From assembly GCA_022844205.1 (NCBI GenBank), contig JALHMF010000001.1, positions 521,023 to 585,022 of the forward strand: a stretch of 64,000 bases of DNA. Reading direction: 5' to 3'. This DNA is from Xanthobacteraceae bacterium. Its GTDB lineage: Bacteria > Pseudomonadota > Alphaproteobacteria > Rhizobiales > Xanthobacteraceae. Made by a program: the position numbers and the translations under genes. Below are positions 9,289-17,738 of the stretch, piece by piece (positions within the stretch are counted from its first letter, which is position 1; each line of letters starts with the position of its first letter). The notes beneath the pieces are model-generated. The model did not search any database. It was not told the DNA's origin and worked only from the letters and a program-made list of their open reading frames with translations.

Positions 9289-9890
9289 GCAGGATTGAGT
9301 TCCTTGAAGCGTTTGAGAAAGCGTTTTTCGGCCACTTCCGCTCCCCACGGGACGAGATACTGCCGGATTGTGGCGGCGTCGAGGGACGGCGGCTGCCCGA
9401 AGAATCGTCTTGCCTCGCTCTCGGTGAAGCCCGCGAGCCTCGTCGCTTCCAGATAGGCCGCCGCGCGATCCACCTTCTTGATGATGGAAACAAGATTGGC
9501 GGGAAACCGCGCTGGCAGTCCGAAACGCAATGCGACCGCGTGCAGCAGACGCGACTCCACTTTCTTGTAGTCGTCTTTCAGCACCGCCTTGAACGGGCTG
9601 ATGAGATCGCCGATCACATATTCCGGCGCATCGTGCAGCAGCACCGCAAGCCGCCAGCGCATGTCGATGTTCGGCGAATTTTTCCGCGCGAGGAGATCGA
9701 CCAGCAGCGAATGCTGCGCCACCGAAAAGATGTGCGCGCCCGCCGTCTGTCCGTTCCAGCGCGCGACACGCGCGAGGCCGTGCGCGATGTCCTCGATTTC
9801 AATATCCAATGGCGAGGGATCGAGCAGGTCGAGCCTGCGCCCCGACATCATTCGCTGCCATGCGCGGTGGGATTTTTCGCGGAAGACCAT
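9285..9890 (-). CDS. HD-domain phosphohydrolase (YfbR-like)
   Basis: 201-residue HD-superfamily protein. Candidate metal ligands are the His in VAQHSLLV, the HD pair in LLHDAPEY, and the Asp in IIKKVDRAA. The layout QHS...HDAPE...GD(L/I)..P.K is typical of 5'-nucleotidase/YfbR-like HD hydrolases acting on deoxynucleotides, but the substrate here is unproven. It is first in a two-gene coupled unit with the downstream phosphatase-like gene. A small intergenic repeat cluster separates it from tag. Confidence 0.85.
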   Translation of the reverse strand: MVFREKSHRAWQRMMSGRRLDLLDPSPLDIEIEDIAHGLARVARWNGQTAGAHIFSVAQHSLLVDLLARKNSPNIDMRWRLAVLLHDAPEYVIGDLISPFKAVLKDDYKKVESRLLHAVALRFGLPARFPANLVSIIKKVDRAAAYLEATRLAGFTESEARRFFGQPPSLDAATIRQYLVPWGAEVAEKRFLKRFKELNPA

Positions 9891-9902
9891 CAGTTTCTCT
9901 TA

Positions 9903-10047
9903 CTTCACCCTCCCCCTTGTGGGGAGGGTGGGATTGACCGAGCAGCGCGAGGTCAATCCGGGTGGGGGTAGCGCCGTTCACCCACCCCGTCGGCGCCGGA
10001 CTTCGTCCGTCATCGCCGACCCTCCCCATCAAGGGGAGGGTGAGGAT
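9903..10047. repeat. Paired intergenic repeat block
   Basis: Two copies of the CCCTCCCC...GGGGAGGG element in opposite orientation (CACCCTCCCCCTTGTGGGGA at the left, ACCCTCCCCATCAAGGGGAG at the right), separated by GGTGGGGGTAGCGCC. The unit could fold into one long hairpin. It occupies the whole gap between the HD-domain gene and tag. Confidence 0.75.
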
Positions 10048-10634
10048 TAGGTAAGCGGCTTATGACGGTGGCAGGCGACGAGGTGATCGTTGACCATACC
10101 CACCGCCTGCATGAAGGCATAGACGATCGTGGGACCGCAGAACTTGAATCCGCGCGCTTTCAGATCCTTGGAGATCTTTTGCGAGAGGGCGGTCTCGGCC
10201 GGAACCTGCTTCCGCGTCTTGAATTTATTGATCTTCGGTTTCCCGTCCATGAAGCCCCAGAGATACTCCGAAAAGCCGGGACCCTTCTCCTGAATCTCCA
10301 GCCATGCCTTCGCGGACAGAACCGCCCCGTCGATTTTCATGCGATTGCGAACGATGCCGGCGTCTTTCATGAGTGCCGCCGTCTTGCGCTTGTCGTAGCG
10401 CGCGATCTTTTCCGGTTTGAAGCCGTCAAAGGCGCGGCGAAAATTGTCACGCTTGCGCAGGATGGTGATCCAGGACAGCCCGGCCTGAAAGCCATCGAGC
10501 ACGAGTTTCTCGTAGAGCGCCCGGTCATCGTATTCCGGCACACCCCATTCGGTGTCGTGATAGGCCATGTAAACCGGATCGGTGCCGCACCAGAAGCAGC
10601 GGCATTTGCCGTCGGCATGTTCGATCACGCTCAA
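10047..10634 (-). CDS. tag: DNA-3-methyladenine glycosylase I
   Basis: 195 residues, normal for Tag. It excises 3-methyladenine from alkylated DNA in base-excision repair. Landmarks are RCFWCGTDP near the N-terminus (with the Zn-binding Cys), YHDTEWGVP, the helix-hairpin-helix region around FQAGLSWITIL, and the C-terminal ACHRHKPL, which supplies the remaining Zn ligands. The start ATG overlaps the TGA of ygfZ upstream (10631-10634), so the two genes are probably co-transcribed. Confidence 0.95.
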   Translation of the reverse strand: MSVIEHADGKCRCFWCGTDPVYMAYHDTEWGVPEYDDRALYEKLVLDGFQAGLSWITILRKRDNFRRAFDGFKPEKIARYDKRKTAALMKDAGIVRNRMKIDGAVLSAKAWLEIQEKGPGFSEYLWGFMDGKPKINKFKTRKQVPAETALSQKISKDLKARGFKFCGPTIVYAFMQAVGMVNDHLVACHRHKPLT

Positions 10635-11518
10635 AATATGTCCGCTTTTGCGCCGGGTACATCGAACGGCATCCAGTCCGGTTTCAGAAGCGTCAGGCTC
10701 ATCCCGCCCGCCCTCACTTCGCCGCCGGCCTGCAAGGCCTCTTCCACGCGGTCGAGGCGCAGCATCGCAAGGCCGAGCCGTCCGGCACTCGAACCCATGA
10801 ATCCCGCCGGCTTGTCGCCCGCGCTGATTTCAGCGCCCGCCGCCGGGGCACTTTCGAACGCAACCGGCACGATGCGCTTGCGCGGACCCGCGTCGCGCCG
10901 TTCGACGCGCGATACCACTTCCTGCCCGATGAAACAGCCTTTGTGAAAATCGATACCCTTCAGCGCATCCATGTCCGCTTCGTGCGGGAAGGTGTCGCCA
11001 TAGATGAAATCCTTCCCGCCTTCGGGAATGCCGAGCACGATGCGGCGGCCCTGCCATAGCTTTTCGTCTTCAAGCTTCATGCCCGCCGATTTCAGCGCTT
11101 CCGTGGCCCCCTCCACCGGCATCACGATGCGCCAGCCGAGCCCGGAATGGCGCGGATCGGGGAATGCGAGGCCCAGCGCTTCGGAAGGTTCTGTATCGAT
11201 GGCCGCTGCGATGGTTAGATCGGGACGCATGGCAATCTCGATCCTGGCGCGCAGCTTGTAGAGATTGAGTTTCTTCAGAAGCTCATCCGCCAGCGCCACC
11301 GGAACATCGAGCACGAAGCCGCCGCCTTCATCCTCCGGTACCGCCACCACGAAAAAATCGGCCACGATCTTGCCCTGCGGCGTCAGCAGCGCGGAGAACG
11401 CAGCTTCGCCCGGCGCGAGCTTGTCCACAGAGGACGTCACGATCCCGTTCAGGAATCGGGTTGCCTCCTCGCCGCTTACGCGCAGGATGGCGCGGCCGGG
11501 AAGCAGGATCGCCCGCAT
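10631..11518 (-). CDS. ygfZ: Folate-binding YgfZ/IbaG-type Fe-S assembly protein
   Basis: 295-residue GcvT-like protein. YgfZ supports assembly of some 4Fe-4S enzymes in a folate-dependent way. The diagnostic motif KGCFIGQEVVSR with its conserved Cys is present in the C-terminal half, and the N-terminus (LLPGRAILRVSGEEATRFLN) aligns with the GcvT fold. The ATG at 11518 is chosen; an in-frame extension to 12091 would run antisense through the dihydroorotase-like gene and looks non-protein-like. It is divergent from that gene and coupled to tag downstream. Confidence 0.88.
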   Translation of the reverse strand: MRAILLPGRAILRVSGEEATRFLNGIVTSSVDKLAPGEAAFSALLTPQGKIVADFFVVAVPEDEGGGFVLDVPVALADELLKKLNLYKLRARIEIAMRPDLTIAAAIDTEPSEALGLAFPDPRHSGLGWRIVMPVEGATEALKSAGMKLEDEKLWQGRRIVLGIPEGGKDFIYGDTFPHEADMDALKGIDFHKGCFIGQEVVSRVERRDAGPRKRIVPVAFESAPAAGAEISAGDKPAGFMGSSAGRLGLAMLRLDRVEEALQAGGEVRAGGMSLTLLKPDWMPFDVPGAKADIF

Positions 11519-11618
11519 GGTGTCCTCTTGGCTTGCAAACTTTCGCTTCGACACGTAAGGCCGGATGGAGAAGGGGACAAGCCCCAACGGCGATCCAAGC
11601 ACGACGGCCCGGCGATCC

Positions 11619-12950
11619 ATGCCTGAAACCTTCGATCTTTTGTTCAAGGGCGGCACCGTCGCGAACCAGGACGGTATCGGCGCCCGCGATGTCGGTGTCC
11701 GCGATGGCCGCATCGCGGCCATTGGAAGCCTGCCAGGCGCCGCAGCGGGCGAGGTCATCAACTGCAAGGGCCTGCATATCCTGCCGGGCGTGATCGACAC
11801 GCAGGTGCATTTTCGCGAACCCGGCAACACCCACAAGGAAGACCTGGAATCCGGCTCCCGTGCCGCGGTGATGGGTGGGGTCACGGCCGTGTTCGAAATG
11901 CCGAACACCGATCCCCTAACGACGAGTGCCGCCACGCTGGAAGACAAGCTGCAGCGCGCGCGCGGCCGGATGCACTGCGACTTCGCGTTTTTCGTCGGTG
12001 GAACCCACGAAAATATAAAAGATCTGCCGGAACTGGAAATGTTGCCGGGGGCTGCCGGCATCAAGGTGTTCATGGGTTCCTCCACCGGCAAGCTGCTCGT
12101 CGCCGACGACGAAGGCCTGCGCGCGGTGCTGACGCAAATCCGCCGCCGTGCGTCGTTTCACGCCGAAGATGAGCCGCGCCTCGAAGCGCGCAAGAAGGAG
12201 CGCGTGGAAGGCGACCCGCGCTCGCATCCGGTCTGGCGCGACGAGGAGGCGGCGCTGAAGGCCACGCAACGCCTCGTGAAAATCGCCCGCGAAACCGGAA
12301 AGCGCGTGCACGTCCTTCATATCTCCACCGGCGAGGAAATCGATTTTCTGGCGGCGCACAAGGATGTCGCGAGCGTCGAGGTGACGCCGCATCATCTCAC
12401 GCTGGAAGCGCCGGAATGCTACGAGCGGCTCGGCACCCGCGCGCAGATGAACCCGCCGGTGCGCGAGGCTCGCCACCGCGAGAAAATCTGGCACGGGGTG
12501 ACGCAAGGCATTGTCGATATTCTCGGCTCCGATCATGCGCCGCATACGCTGGAAGAAAAATCGAAGCCCTATCCGGCGAGTCCGTCGGGCATGACCGGCG
12601 TACAGACGCTGGTGCCCTTGATGCTCGATCACGTGGCCGCCGGGCGTCTCTCGCTGGAAAGATTTGTCGATCTGTCGAGTGCCGGTCCCGCCCGCCTGTT
12701 TGGCATTGCCAGCAAGGGACGCATTGCCGTCGGCTATGACGCGGATTTCACCGTCGTCGATTTAAAGCGCAAGGAAACCATCAAAAATTCCTGGATCGCC
12801 TCCAAGAGCCAATGGACGCCCTACGACGGCAAGACCGTCACCGGCTGGCCCGCAGGCACTTTCGTGCGCGGCCGCAAGGTGATGTGGCAGGGCGAGCTTG
12901 TGACGGCGGGCAGCGGCGGCGTGGTGCGTTTTCACGAATCACTCCGCTGA
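11619..12950 (+). CDS. Dihydroorotase-like amidohydrolase (class I)
   Basis: 443-residue member of the class I dihydroorotase group, which cyclises carbamoyl aspartate in pyrimidine synthesis. Visible active-site elements are H64 in VHFREPG, K149 (likely carboxylated, GIKVF), H181 (FHAEDE), H234 (LHIST) and D305 (GSDHAPH). The first His of the usual HxH pair is Q62 (DTQVH). The rest of the active site looks intact, so it is probably active on dihydroorotate or a related cyclic amide, but it may not be the main PyrC. The start at 11619 matches the family N-terminus (DLLFKGG). Divergent from ygfZ. Confidence 0.85.
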   Translation: MPETFDLLFKGGTVANQDGIGARDVGVRDGRIAAIGSLPGAAAGEVINCKGLHILPGVIDTQVHFREPGNTHKEDLESGSRAAVMGGVTAVFEMPNTDPLTTSAATLEDKLQRARGRMHCDFAFFVGGTHENIKDLPELEMLPGAAGIKVFMGSSTGKLLVADDEGLRAVLTQIRRRASFHAEDEPRLEARKKERVEGDPRSHPVWRDEEAALKATQRLVKIARETGKRVHVLHISTGEEIDFLAAHKDVASVEVTPHHLTLEAPECYERLGTRAQMNPPVREARHREKIWHGVTQGIVDILGSDHAPHTLEEKSKPYPASPSGMTGVQTLVPLMLDHVAAGRLSLERFVDLSSAGPARLFGIASKGRIAVGYDADFTVVDLKRKETIKNSWIASKSQWTPYDGKTVTGWPAGTFVRGRKVMWQGELVTAGSGGVVRFHESLR

Positions 12951-13053
12951 CAGATCGCGCGGAAACGTGATCCGCTTTCCCCTGTTGCGCCGTATCCCCC
13001 GGCGGGTAAGAATCATCGTCAGATACCCGCAGTCACTACGTAGGGGTTCGCGC

Positions 13054-13653
13054 ATGTTCCGTTCCATGTTGGTGCTTGCCGCTTCGCTCGCCATGCTCGT
13101 CACAGGGCCGGTGAGCGCGCAGCGTTATTCGCAGAGCGTCATGGAAGTGGACGAAAAGCCCGGCTACGAGCCGAGCGCCGACGAGGAAAGATTGCCGGCG
13201 GCTTTGCAGCGCCAGAGCGTTTTCTTCCGCACCAACGAGCAACCCGGCACCATCGTCGTCCACACCTCGGAGCGCTTCCTCTACATCGTGCAGGGCAACG
13301 GCCGCGCGATCCGCTATGGCATCGGCGTCGGCCGCGACGGCTTCCAATGGTCCGGCCTGAACAAGATCACCCGTAAGCAGGAGTGGCCGGATTGGACGCC
13401 GCCGCCAGAAATGATCGAGCGGCAGCCCTATCTGCCGCGTTTCATGGCGGGCGGTCCCGGCAATCCGATGGGCGCGCGGGCGCTCTATATCGGCAGCACC
13501 GTCTATCGCATCCACGGCACCAACATGCCGCAGACCATCGGCAAGGCGGTTTCCTCCGGCTGCTTCCGCCTCGCCAACGGCGAAATCGTCGATCTCTACG
13601 AGCGGGTTCCGGTCGGCACCAAGATTGTCGTGCGCCACGCGCCGGAGCTTTGA
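13054..13653 (+). CDS. L,D-transpeptidase, periplasmic (YkuD domain)
   Basis: 199-residue exported enzyme. Signal peptide at about residues 1-22 (VSAQ), then a YkuD domain with catalytic H154 (RIHGTN) and C170 (SSGCFRLAN). L,D-transpeptidases form 3-3 cross-links in peptidoglycan or attach proteins to it. A close paralogue lies at 44617-45222. The start at 13054 follows TAGGGG and begins the signal peptide; the in-frame upstream part from 12967 is Arg-rich and lacks export features. It precedes the binding-protein gene by 4 nt, suggesting an operon. Confidence 0.9.
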   Translation: MFRSMLVLAASLAMLVTGPVSAQRYSQSVMEVDEKPGYEPSADEERLPAALQRQSVFFRTNEQPGTIVVHTSERFLYIVQGNGRAIRYGIGVGRDGFQWSGLNKITRKQEWPDWTPPPEMIERQPYLPRFMAGGPGNPMGARALYIGSTVYRIHGTNMPQTIGKAVSSGCFRLANGEIVDLYERVPVGTKIVVRHAPEL

Positions 13654-13657
13654 AACC

Positions 13658-14698
13658 ATGCGGAAGAATTATCGCACCGGATTGCTGATGGGCTGCGCCC
13701 TTGCGGTCACCGTGGCGGCTGTCGCGATTGCATACGAACGGTTCGACACCAAGACACTGAAGCGCACGATCAACCGCGACGCCTTGTTGTGCGGTGTAAG
13801 CACGGGATTGCCCGGCTTCTCCAACGCCGACGACAAGGGTAACTGGTCCGGCTTCGACGTGGATTTCTGCCGGGCGATTGCAGCGGCGATCTTTGACGAC
13901 CCGAAGAAGGTGCAATTCGTCCCGCTCGATTCGAAGGAGCGTTTCCTTGAGCTACAGCGGCGCAAGGTCGATGTGCTGGCGCGAAACTCCACCTGGACGA
14001 TGTCGCGCGAGACGGATTACGCGCTGCATTTTGCCGGCGTGTCCTATTACGACGGCCAGGCATTCATGGTGCCGCGTTCACGCAAGATCGACTCCGCGCT
14101 CGAACTGGACGGCAGCAAGGTCTGCTTCCAGCAGGAGACCACGACCGAACTGAATCTTGGTGACTTTTTTCGTGCCAATGGCATGAAATACGATCCGGTG
14201 CGGCTTCCGCGGATCGATGACGTACTAAAGGCCTACGATGCCGGTCAATGCGATACGTTGACCGCTGACATGTCGCAGCTTTACGCACTGCGCCAGCGGT
14301 TCGGCAAACCGGGCGACCATACGATCCTGCCGGACGTCATTTCCAAGGAGCCGCTCGCGCCCGTCGTGCGCCAGAAGGACGACGACTGGATGCTGATCGT
14401 GAAGTGGACCTTGTTTGCGATGCTCAATGCCGAGGAGCTTGGCATCACATCCAGGAACATCGATCAGGCGTTGGCATCCAAAAAGCCCGATGTGATGCGG
14501 CTCGTCGGTACCGAAGGCGAGTATGGCGCGGGCCTCGGCCTGACCAGGGATTGGGCCGTGCGCATCATCCGCCACGTCGGTAACTACGGCGAGGTCTATG
14601 AACGCAATGTCGGCACGGAATCAAAACTCGGCATTCCGCGCGGCATCAACAATCTCTGGGACAAGGGTGGGATCCAGTATGCGCCGCCGATTCGCTGA
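13658..14698 (+). CDS. AapJ-type amino-acid ABC transporter binding protein
   Basis: 346-residue periplasmic solute-binding protein of the general L-amino-acid (Aap/Bzt) type. An N-terminal signal anchor (about residues 7-26) is followed by the type-3 binding-protein fold, with GFDVDFCRAIAAA, ARNSTWTMSRE and LGITSRNIDQA typical of AapJ. No permease or ATPase gene is adjacent, so it is an orphan component that may serve a transporter elsewhere. The ATG at 13658 follows the transpeptidase stop closely; its 3' end overlaps the next gene by 20 nt. Confidence 0.88.
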   Translation: MRKNYRTGLLMGCALAVTVAAVAIAYERFDTKTLKRTINRDALLCGVSTGLPGFSNADDKGNWSGFDVDFCRAIAAAIFDDPKKVQFVPLDSKERFLELQRRKVDVLARNSTWTMSRETDYALHFAGVSYYDGQAFMVPRSRKIDSALELDGSKVCFQQETTTELNLGDFFRANGMKYDPVRLPRIDDVLKAYDAGQCDTLTADMSQLYALRQRFGKPGDHTILPDVISKEPLAPVVRQKDDDWMLIVKWTLFAMLNAEELGITSRNIDQALASKKPDVMRLVGTEGEYGAGLGLTRDWAVRIIRHVGNYGEVYERNVGTESKLGIPRGINNLWDKGGIQYAPPIR

Positions 14699-15221
14699 TC
14701 GCCGCCCGCGCTTCGCTGGGCCGCTCCTGTTCGGCGCGGGGCTGGCGCTGTTAGGCGGCTGCGCCGCCCCTCCGGGCATGGAGCCCGCCGCTGAAGGTGT
14801 ACCCGGCGCCACACGCCCGCCGACGATCATGTCCGACCAATTGGTGGGACGCTGGGGCGTCGCTTCCTATCATCAGGAAACCGCGCGCGCGCGCACCGAG
14901 GCAGCCGCGAAGAACGGTTGCCGTCAGCCCTACAACATCGCGCGCGGACCGACCGGCGGCGTCGTCATGCACATGCCGGACAATCCCGAGCCGCAGGAAC
15001 TCGTGCTCAAGGGCGGCACCACGGGCAAGAATTACGTCGGCCCTGCGGGCGAGCTCACCACCAATGATCGGGAAGTGATTCTCGCCGGAGGCAACATGAT
15101 GACGCTCAAGTATCTCGATCCGGAAATTGTCGGCCGTTACGGAACGATGGTGTATGTGCGCTGTGACGGCGTGCAGCAGCCGACGAAATCGAAGTCGAGG
15201 CCCAGGTCGAAGAGCGTCTAA
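14679..15221 (+). CDS. Conserved lipoprotein of unknown function
   Basis: 180-residue predicted lipoprotein: Arg-rich start, hydrophobic stretch (about 14-27) and lipobox LLGGC with C28 as the lipidation site. The mature part contains two conserved-looking Cys (in AAKNGCRQP and VRCDGV) and a Lys/Arg-rich tail. No domain is recognised; it looks like a small beta protein. The start overlaps the end of the AapJ-like gene, so the two are likely translated together. Confidence 0.75.
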   Translation: MRRRFADRRPRFAGPLLFGAGLALLGGCAAPPGMEPAAEGVPGATRPPTIMSDQLVGRWGVASYHQETARARTEAAAKNGCRQPYNIARGPTGGVVMHMPDNPEPQELVLKGGTTGKNYVGPAGELTTNDREVILAGGNMMTLKYLDPEIVGRYGTMVYVRCDGVQQPTKSKSRPRSKSV

Positions 15222-15228
15222 ATTAGAA

Positions 15229-15330
15229 TGCGTCATCCCGGCCGCCCGCGAAGCTAGGGCGAGCCGGGATCGTTTTCCGTAACAAGATGACGATCCCGGC
15301 TTTCGCTTCGCGAAGCCGGGATGACGGTGA
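15229..15330. repeat. Intergenic palindromic repeat, CGTCATCCCGGC family
   Basis: Outer arms GCGTCATCCCGGC and GCCGGGATGACGG, with an inner inverted pair around GGGATCGTTTTCC and GACGATCCC. Such elements are scattered widely in Bradyrhizobium-like genomes. It sits between convergent genes and could act as a bidirectional terminator. Confidence 0.75.
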
Positions 15331-15939
15331 CTAATCCCCCGCCACGAAGAAGTGCCACACGCCATCCGGCGAGATGCCGACGCGATAGAAAATATACGCG
15401 CCGAACTGCTGCATCTCCTTGTAGTCCACGCCAGTCATGATCTTGAAGAGTTCGACCTTCTGTTCGGCCGTCAACTTGTCGAGCGGCACGCCATAGAAAT
15501 ACGGCCACACGAACATTTCCTGCGGCGTGCCCTTGTCGAGATGCACGAACGGCGCCTCGAGAATTTCGATCAGGATCGACAGCACTTCCACGCCGTCGCT
15601 GTCCGGATAACTCGATTTCCAGAATTCCAGCGCGTTCTTGTCGCCGCCGAAGGAGAAAACCGGCATCACCTCGTTCGACTGCATCACCGTCACGACCTTG
15701 TCGGGGTCGCCGGTTTTCGCGGCATCGAGGATGCGCTCGCGCGTCTTGCGCGCCTTTTCGGGCAGCACCGAGAGATCGCGGATCACGTCCGGCACGGCGG
15801 AAGGCTTCGCGGCCTTGCCTGCGTTCGCTTTCGGCGCGGCTTTGGGTGTTGGAATCGTTTCCGTTTTCACCTTGCCTTGCGCAAGCGCGGGCAGCGAGAG
15901 GACGAATGAAAGCAGTAACGCGGCGATTGCTGAGTGCAT
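15331..15939 (-). CDS. Exported protein of unknown function
   Basis: 202-residue secreted protein. A signal peptide (residues 1-20, ALAQ) is followed by a Lys/Pro/Ala linker (about 21-50) and a mainly helical domain ending in WHFFVAGD. The motif MTGVDYKEMQQFGAY and the region VMPVFSFGGDKNALEFW resemble an uncharacterised family of rhizobial periplasmic proteins. The start at 15939 begins the signal peptide; an ATG at 15978 would add a polar 13-residue extension. No function can be assigned. Confidence 0.75.
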   Translation of the reverse strand: MHSAIAALLLSFVLSLPALAQGKVKTETIPTPKAAPKANAGKAAKPSAVPDVIRDLSVLPEKARKTRERILDAAKTGDPDKVVTVMQSNEVMPVFSFGGDKNALEFWKSSYPDSDGVEVLSILIEILEAPFVHLDKGTPQEMFVWPYFYGVPLDKLTAEQKVELFKIMTGVDYKEMQQFGAYIFYRVGISPDGVWHFFVAGD

Positions 15940-16390
15940 AAGTCGGCCTTTCGTGAGGGACTCTAACGATTGGTCCAACGCCTGTCATCGTCCGCGTTCG
16001 ATCGTGACGAAATTGGGCTATCCCCGTTGCCGGCGCAGCACCTTCAATCAAATCAGCGCGATAGAAAAACTTATCCCCCTCCCTCTGCAGGCATTTTAAA
16101 ATCCACCCGTCTCGATCCAGATAAGGGGCGCATGCGCAGCGTTCTCATGTGCGGATCGGGAGCGGTGGCTCTGAATGCGGGCGTAACGCACTCGCACCGG
16201 AGCGGCCCAAGCCGTTCGTGCCCGCTGCAACGACCTTGCAGCACAGGCATCCGGGTCTGGCGCTTCCCGTGGGCCCAACCACGGTCGCGCCGGTGTGGTG
16301 CCGGCAGCGGTGGATAGAGCAGGGGTCCGTTCGTAGCGGATTCGGTTAGTCCACCGGGGTTCGGACGGAGCAAGCCTAGAAACACCGCGT

Positions 16391-16492
16391 GCGGGACGCC
16401 GGAAGCAATCCGGCACCTGCGGTGAAGACCTCCTGTGTGTTTCTTTCACTCACACACAGGGCCGTGGGGATCGGATTTCCCCGGCGTCCCGC
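16391..16492 (+). ncRNA. Candidate cloverleaf-like structured RNA or repeat
   Basis: A perfect 12-bp outer stem pairs 16391-16402 (GCGGGACGCCGG) with 16481-16492. Inside are a CACC/GGTG hairpin (16414-16424), a perfect 9-bp hairpin CCTGTGTGT/ACACACAGG (16432-16460) and a GGGGA/TCCCC hairpin (16466-16482, sharing two bases with the outer stem). This multibranch fold is hard to explain by chance. It resembles a dispersed noncoding element of Bradyrhizobium-like genomes as I remember them. No known RNA family is identified; strand is uncertain because stems are symmetric. Confidence 0.45.
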
Positions 16493-16582
16493 GCCGCCCG
16501 TTTTGGCGCGCATGAAATGCGGGGAGGAGGCTGATGAAGACGCGGAGCGGAAACCGCTCGCGCGAACGAAGGCGCGCACCTG

Positions 16583-16744
16583 CATCCTTCGAGACGCCCG
16601 CCGCAGCGAAACTAACTGCCTCATCCTGAGGAGCGAGCCCTCGCGTCGCGCCTTCGGCGCGCGCAAGGATAAACTCAGCGAGCGTCTCGAAGGATGAGCG
16701 GCGGGCTCCTCAGGATGAGGTGCGCATCGCGTCTCGAAGGATGC
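16583..16744. repeat. Repeat cluster, CTCATCCTGAGGAGC family
   Basis: Alternating copies of CATCCTTCGAGACG and CTCATCCTGAGGAGC arms that pair with one another. Related copies lie at 35870-35956, 36341-36382 and 36488-36530. Confidence 0.8.
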
Positions 16745-16745
16745 A

Positions 16746-16785
16746 GGGCGCGCTCGCCACCCTCCCCGGAACGGGGAGGGATAAG
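16746..16785. repeat. Intergenic repeat, CCACCCTCCCC family
   Basis: GCTCGCCACCCTCCCC followed by GGAACGGGGAGGG; a short copy of the element seen at 61-116. Confidence 0.7.
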
Positions 16786-16818
16786 GACGGGCGCTGTTTG
16801 ACAACTGAATCCGGAAAA

Positions 16819-17091
16819 TTACTGGCGGCTGGGCGGAACGGTGAATTCGCCCTGCCGGATGCGGGCGCCAAGCCCGTCGGCGAAACGCGCGGCGGCGTCC
16901 TCACCGTAGGTAGAGACCAGTTCATGCAGCGCGGTGAAGAGCGCCACCTGCGCGAGGCAATCCCCATCGATGCCATCGAAACGGGCTTCTTCCCAGGCTT
17001 CCGACAGATAGGACAACGCCACGCGGCGCTGCTCCTCGGAACCGGCGCTCGCCCGGTCTTCCATCGAAAGCGGCAGGGGAATGATACGCAC
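16819..17091 (-). CDS. Small conserved protein of unknown function
   Basis: 90-residue cytosolic protein, helical, with the core YLSEAWEEARFDGIDGDCLA and a later segment ARFADGLGARIRQGEF. No domain is recognised; it resembles small conserved proteins of Bradyrhizobium-like bacteria. The GTG at 17091 is chosen because a strong Shine-Dalgarno GGAGGT (complement of 17098-17103) lies about 7 nt upstream; an in-frame ATG at 17166 has no such signal. Function unknown. Confidence 0.7.
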   Translation of the reverse strand: MRIIPLPLSMEDRASAGSEEQRRVALSYLSEAWEEARFDGIDGDCLAQVALFTALHELVSTYGEDAAARFADGLGARIRQGEFTVPPSRQ

Positions 17092-17202
17092 GAAAGGACC
17101 TCCACAGTTCCGCGAGGAACTGAACGGGACCACCTTAGCGCAGGGATTAAGGCAGTCGTGCGCCACCTTTCAGGAAGGTTAACGCCGGCCGGGGCATCTG
17201 AA

Positions 17203-17691
17203 TCAATTGCCGTATTTCGTGGCGATTTCGCGCGAGAGTTTGGCGCCTTCGTCGATGAAACGCTTGATCGCGAGATCGGCCGAGGGGGTGCAGGTGCGGT
17301 AGGTCTGCTCGTAAGCGCTGTAGCTGCGGTTGAAGTTGGCGATCATGCGGTCGCGTCTGGGTGGCGGTGCCTGCTCGGCGTTGATCATTTCCTGCATCTC
17401 GTCGCGCCAGCGGTTCTGATCGGGCGCGCCGCAGAGCGGACGCAGATAATGCAGCGCGCCAAGAATCTCCGCGAGCCGCGACATGTCCGGTTCATAGGGC
17501 GGCGGGGTTTCCTCCGCCTTGGAGGCCGGCGGCTTGGCCACGGCGGGCGCCGTCTTCGGCGGCTGGATCGGTGCGTTGCTGGGCGGACGGAACAGGAAAC
17601 GGAAAAAATCCTGCGCCGCGAGCGGCGAGGACGCCAGCAGCAGGGCCGAGAAGAATGCGATGGGAAGAACGCGGCGGAGCATGAGGTCCAA
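17203..17691 (-). CDS. TIGR02301 family exported protein
   Basis: 162-residue secreted protein. A signal peptide (about residues 1-26, ending LAAQ) is followed by a Pro/Ala-rich linker (38-67). The C-terminal domain has the family pattern LGALHYLRPLC...NRWRDEMQEMI and NRSYSAYEQTYRTCTPSA, where two Cys may form a disulfide. The family is restricted to alphaproteobacteria and is of unknown periplasmic function. It lies 47 nt downstream of the Nudix gene on the same strand. Confidence 0.88.
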   Translation of the reverse strand: MDLMLRRVLPIAFFSALLLASSPLAAQDFFRFLFRPPSNAPIQPPKTAPAVAKPPASKAEETPPPYEPDMSRLAEILGALHYLRPLCGAPDQNRWRDEMQEMINAEQAPPPRRDRMIANFNRSYSAYEQTYRTCTPSADLAIKRFIDEGAKLSREIATKYGN

Positions 17692-17738
17692 CTTTCACGG
17701 CAGGATATGCGCCGGAAAAATGGCGCTCGCAAGGGAGC

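Larger units (their letters stand above)
15940..16818. other. Long gene-free stretch built of repeats
   Basis: No convincing gene. It contains a structured element at 16391-16492, a block of CATCCTTCGAGACG/CTCATCCTGAGGAGC repeats (16583-16744), one CCACCCTCCCC repeat (16746-16785) and a short tail CTGTTTGACAACTGAAT at 16794-16810. The part from 16130 to 16390 is GC-rich and may belong to the same composite element, but no function can be read from it. Confidence 0.6.

Noticed and set aside
11519-12091. In-frame N-terminal extension of ygfZ
   Set aside because: It runs antisense across the dihydroorotase-like gene, has no GcvT resemblance, and the conserved N-terminus begins at 11518.
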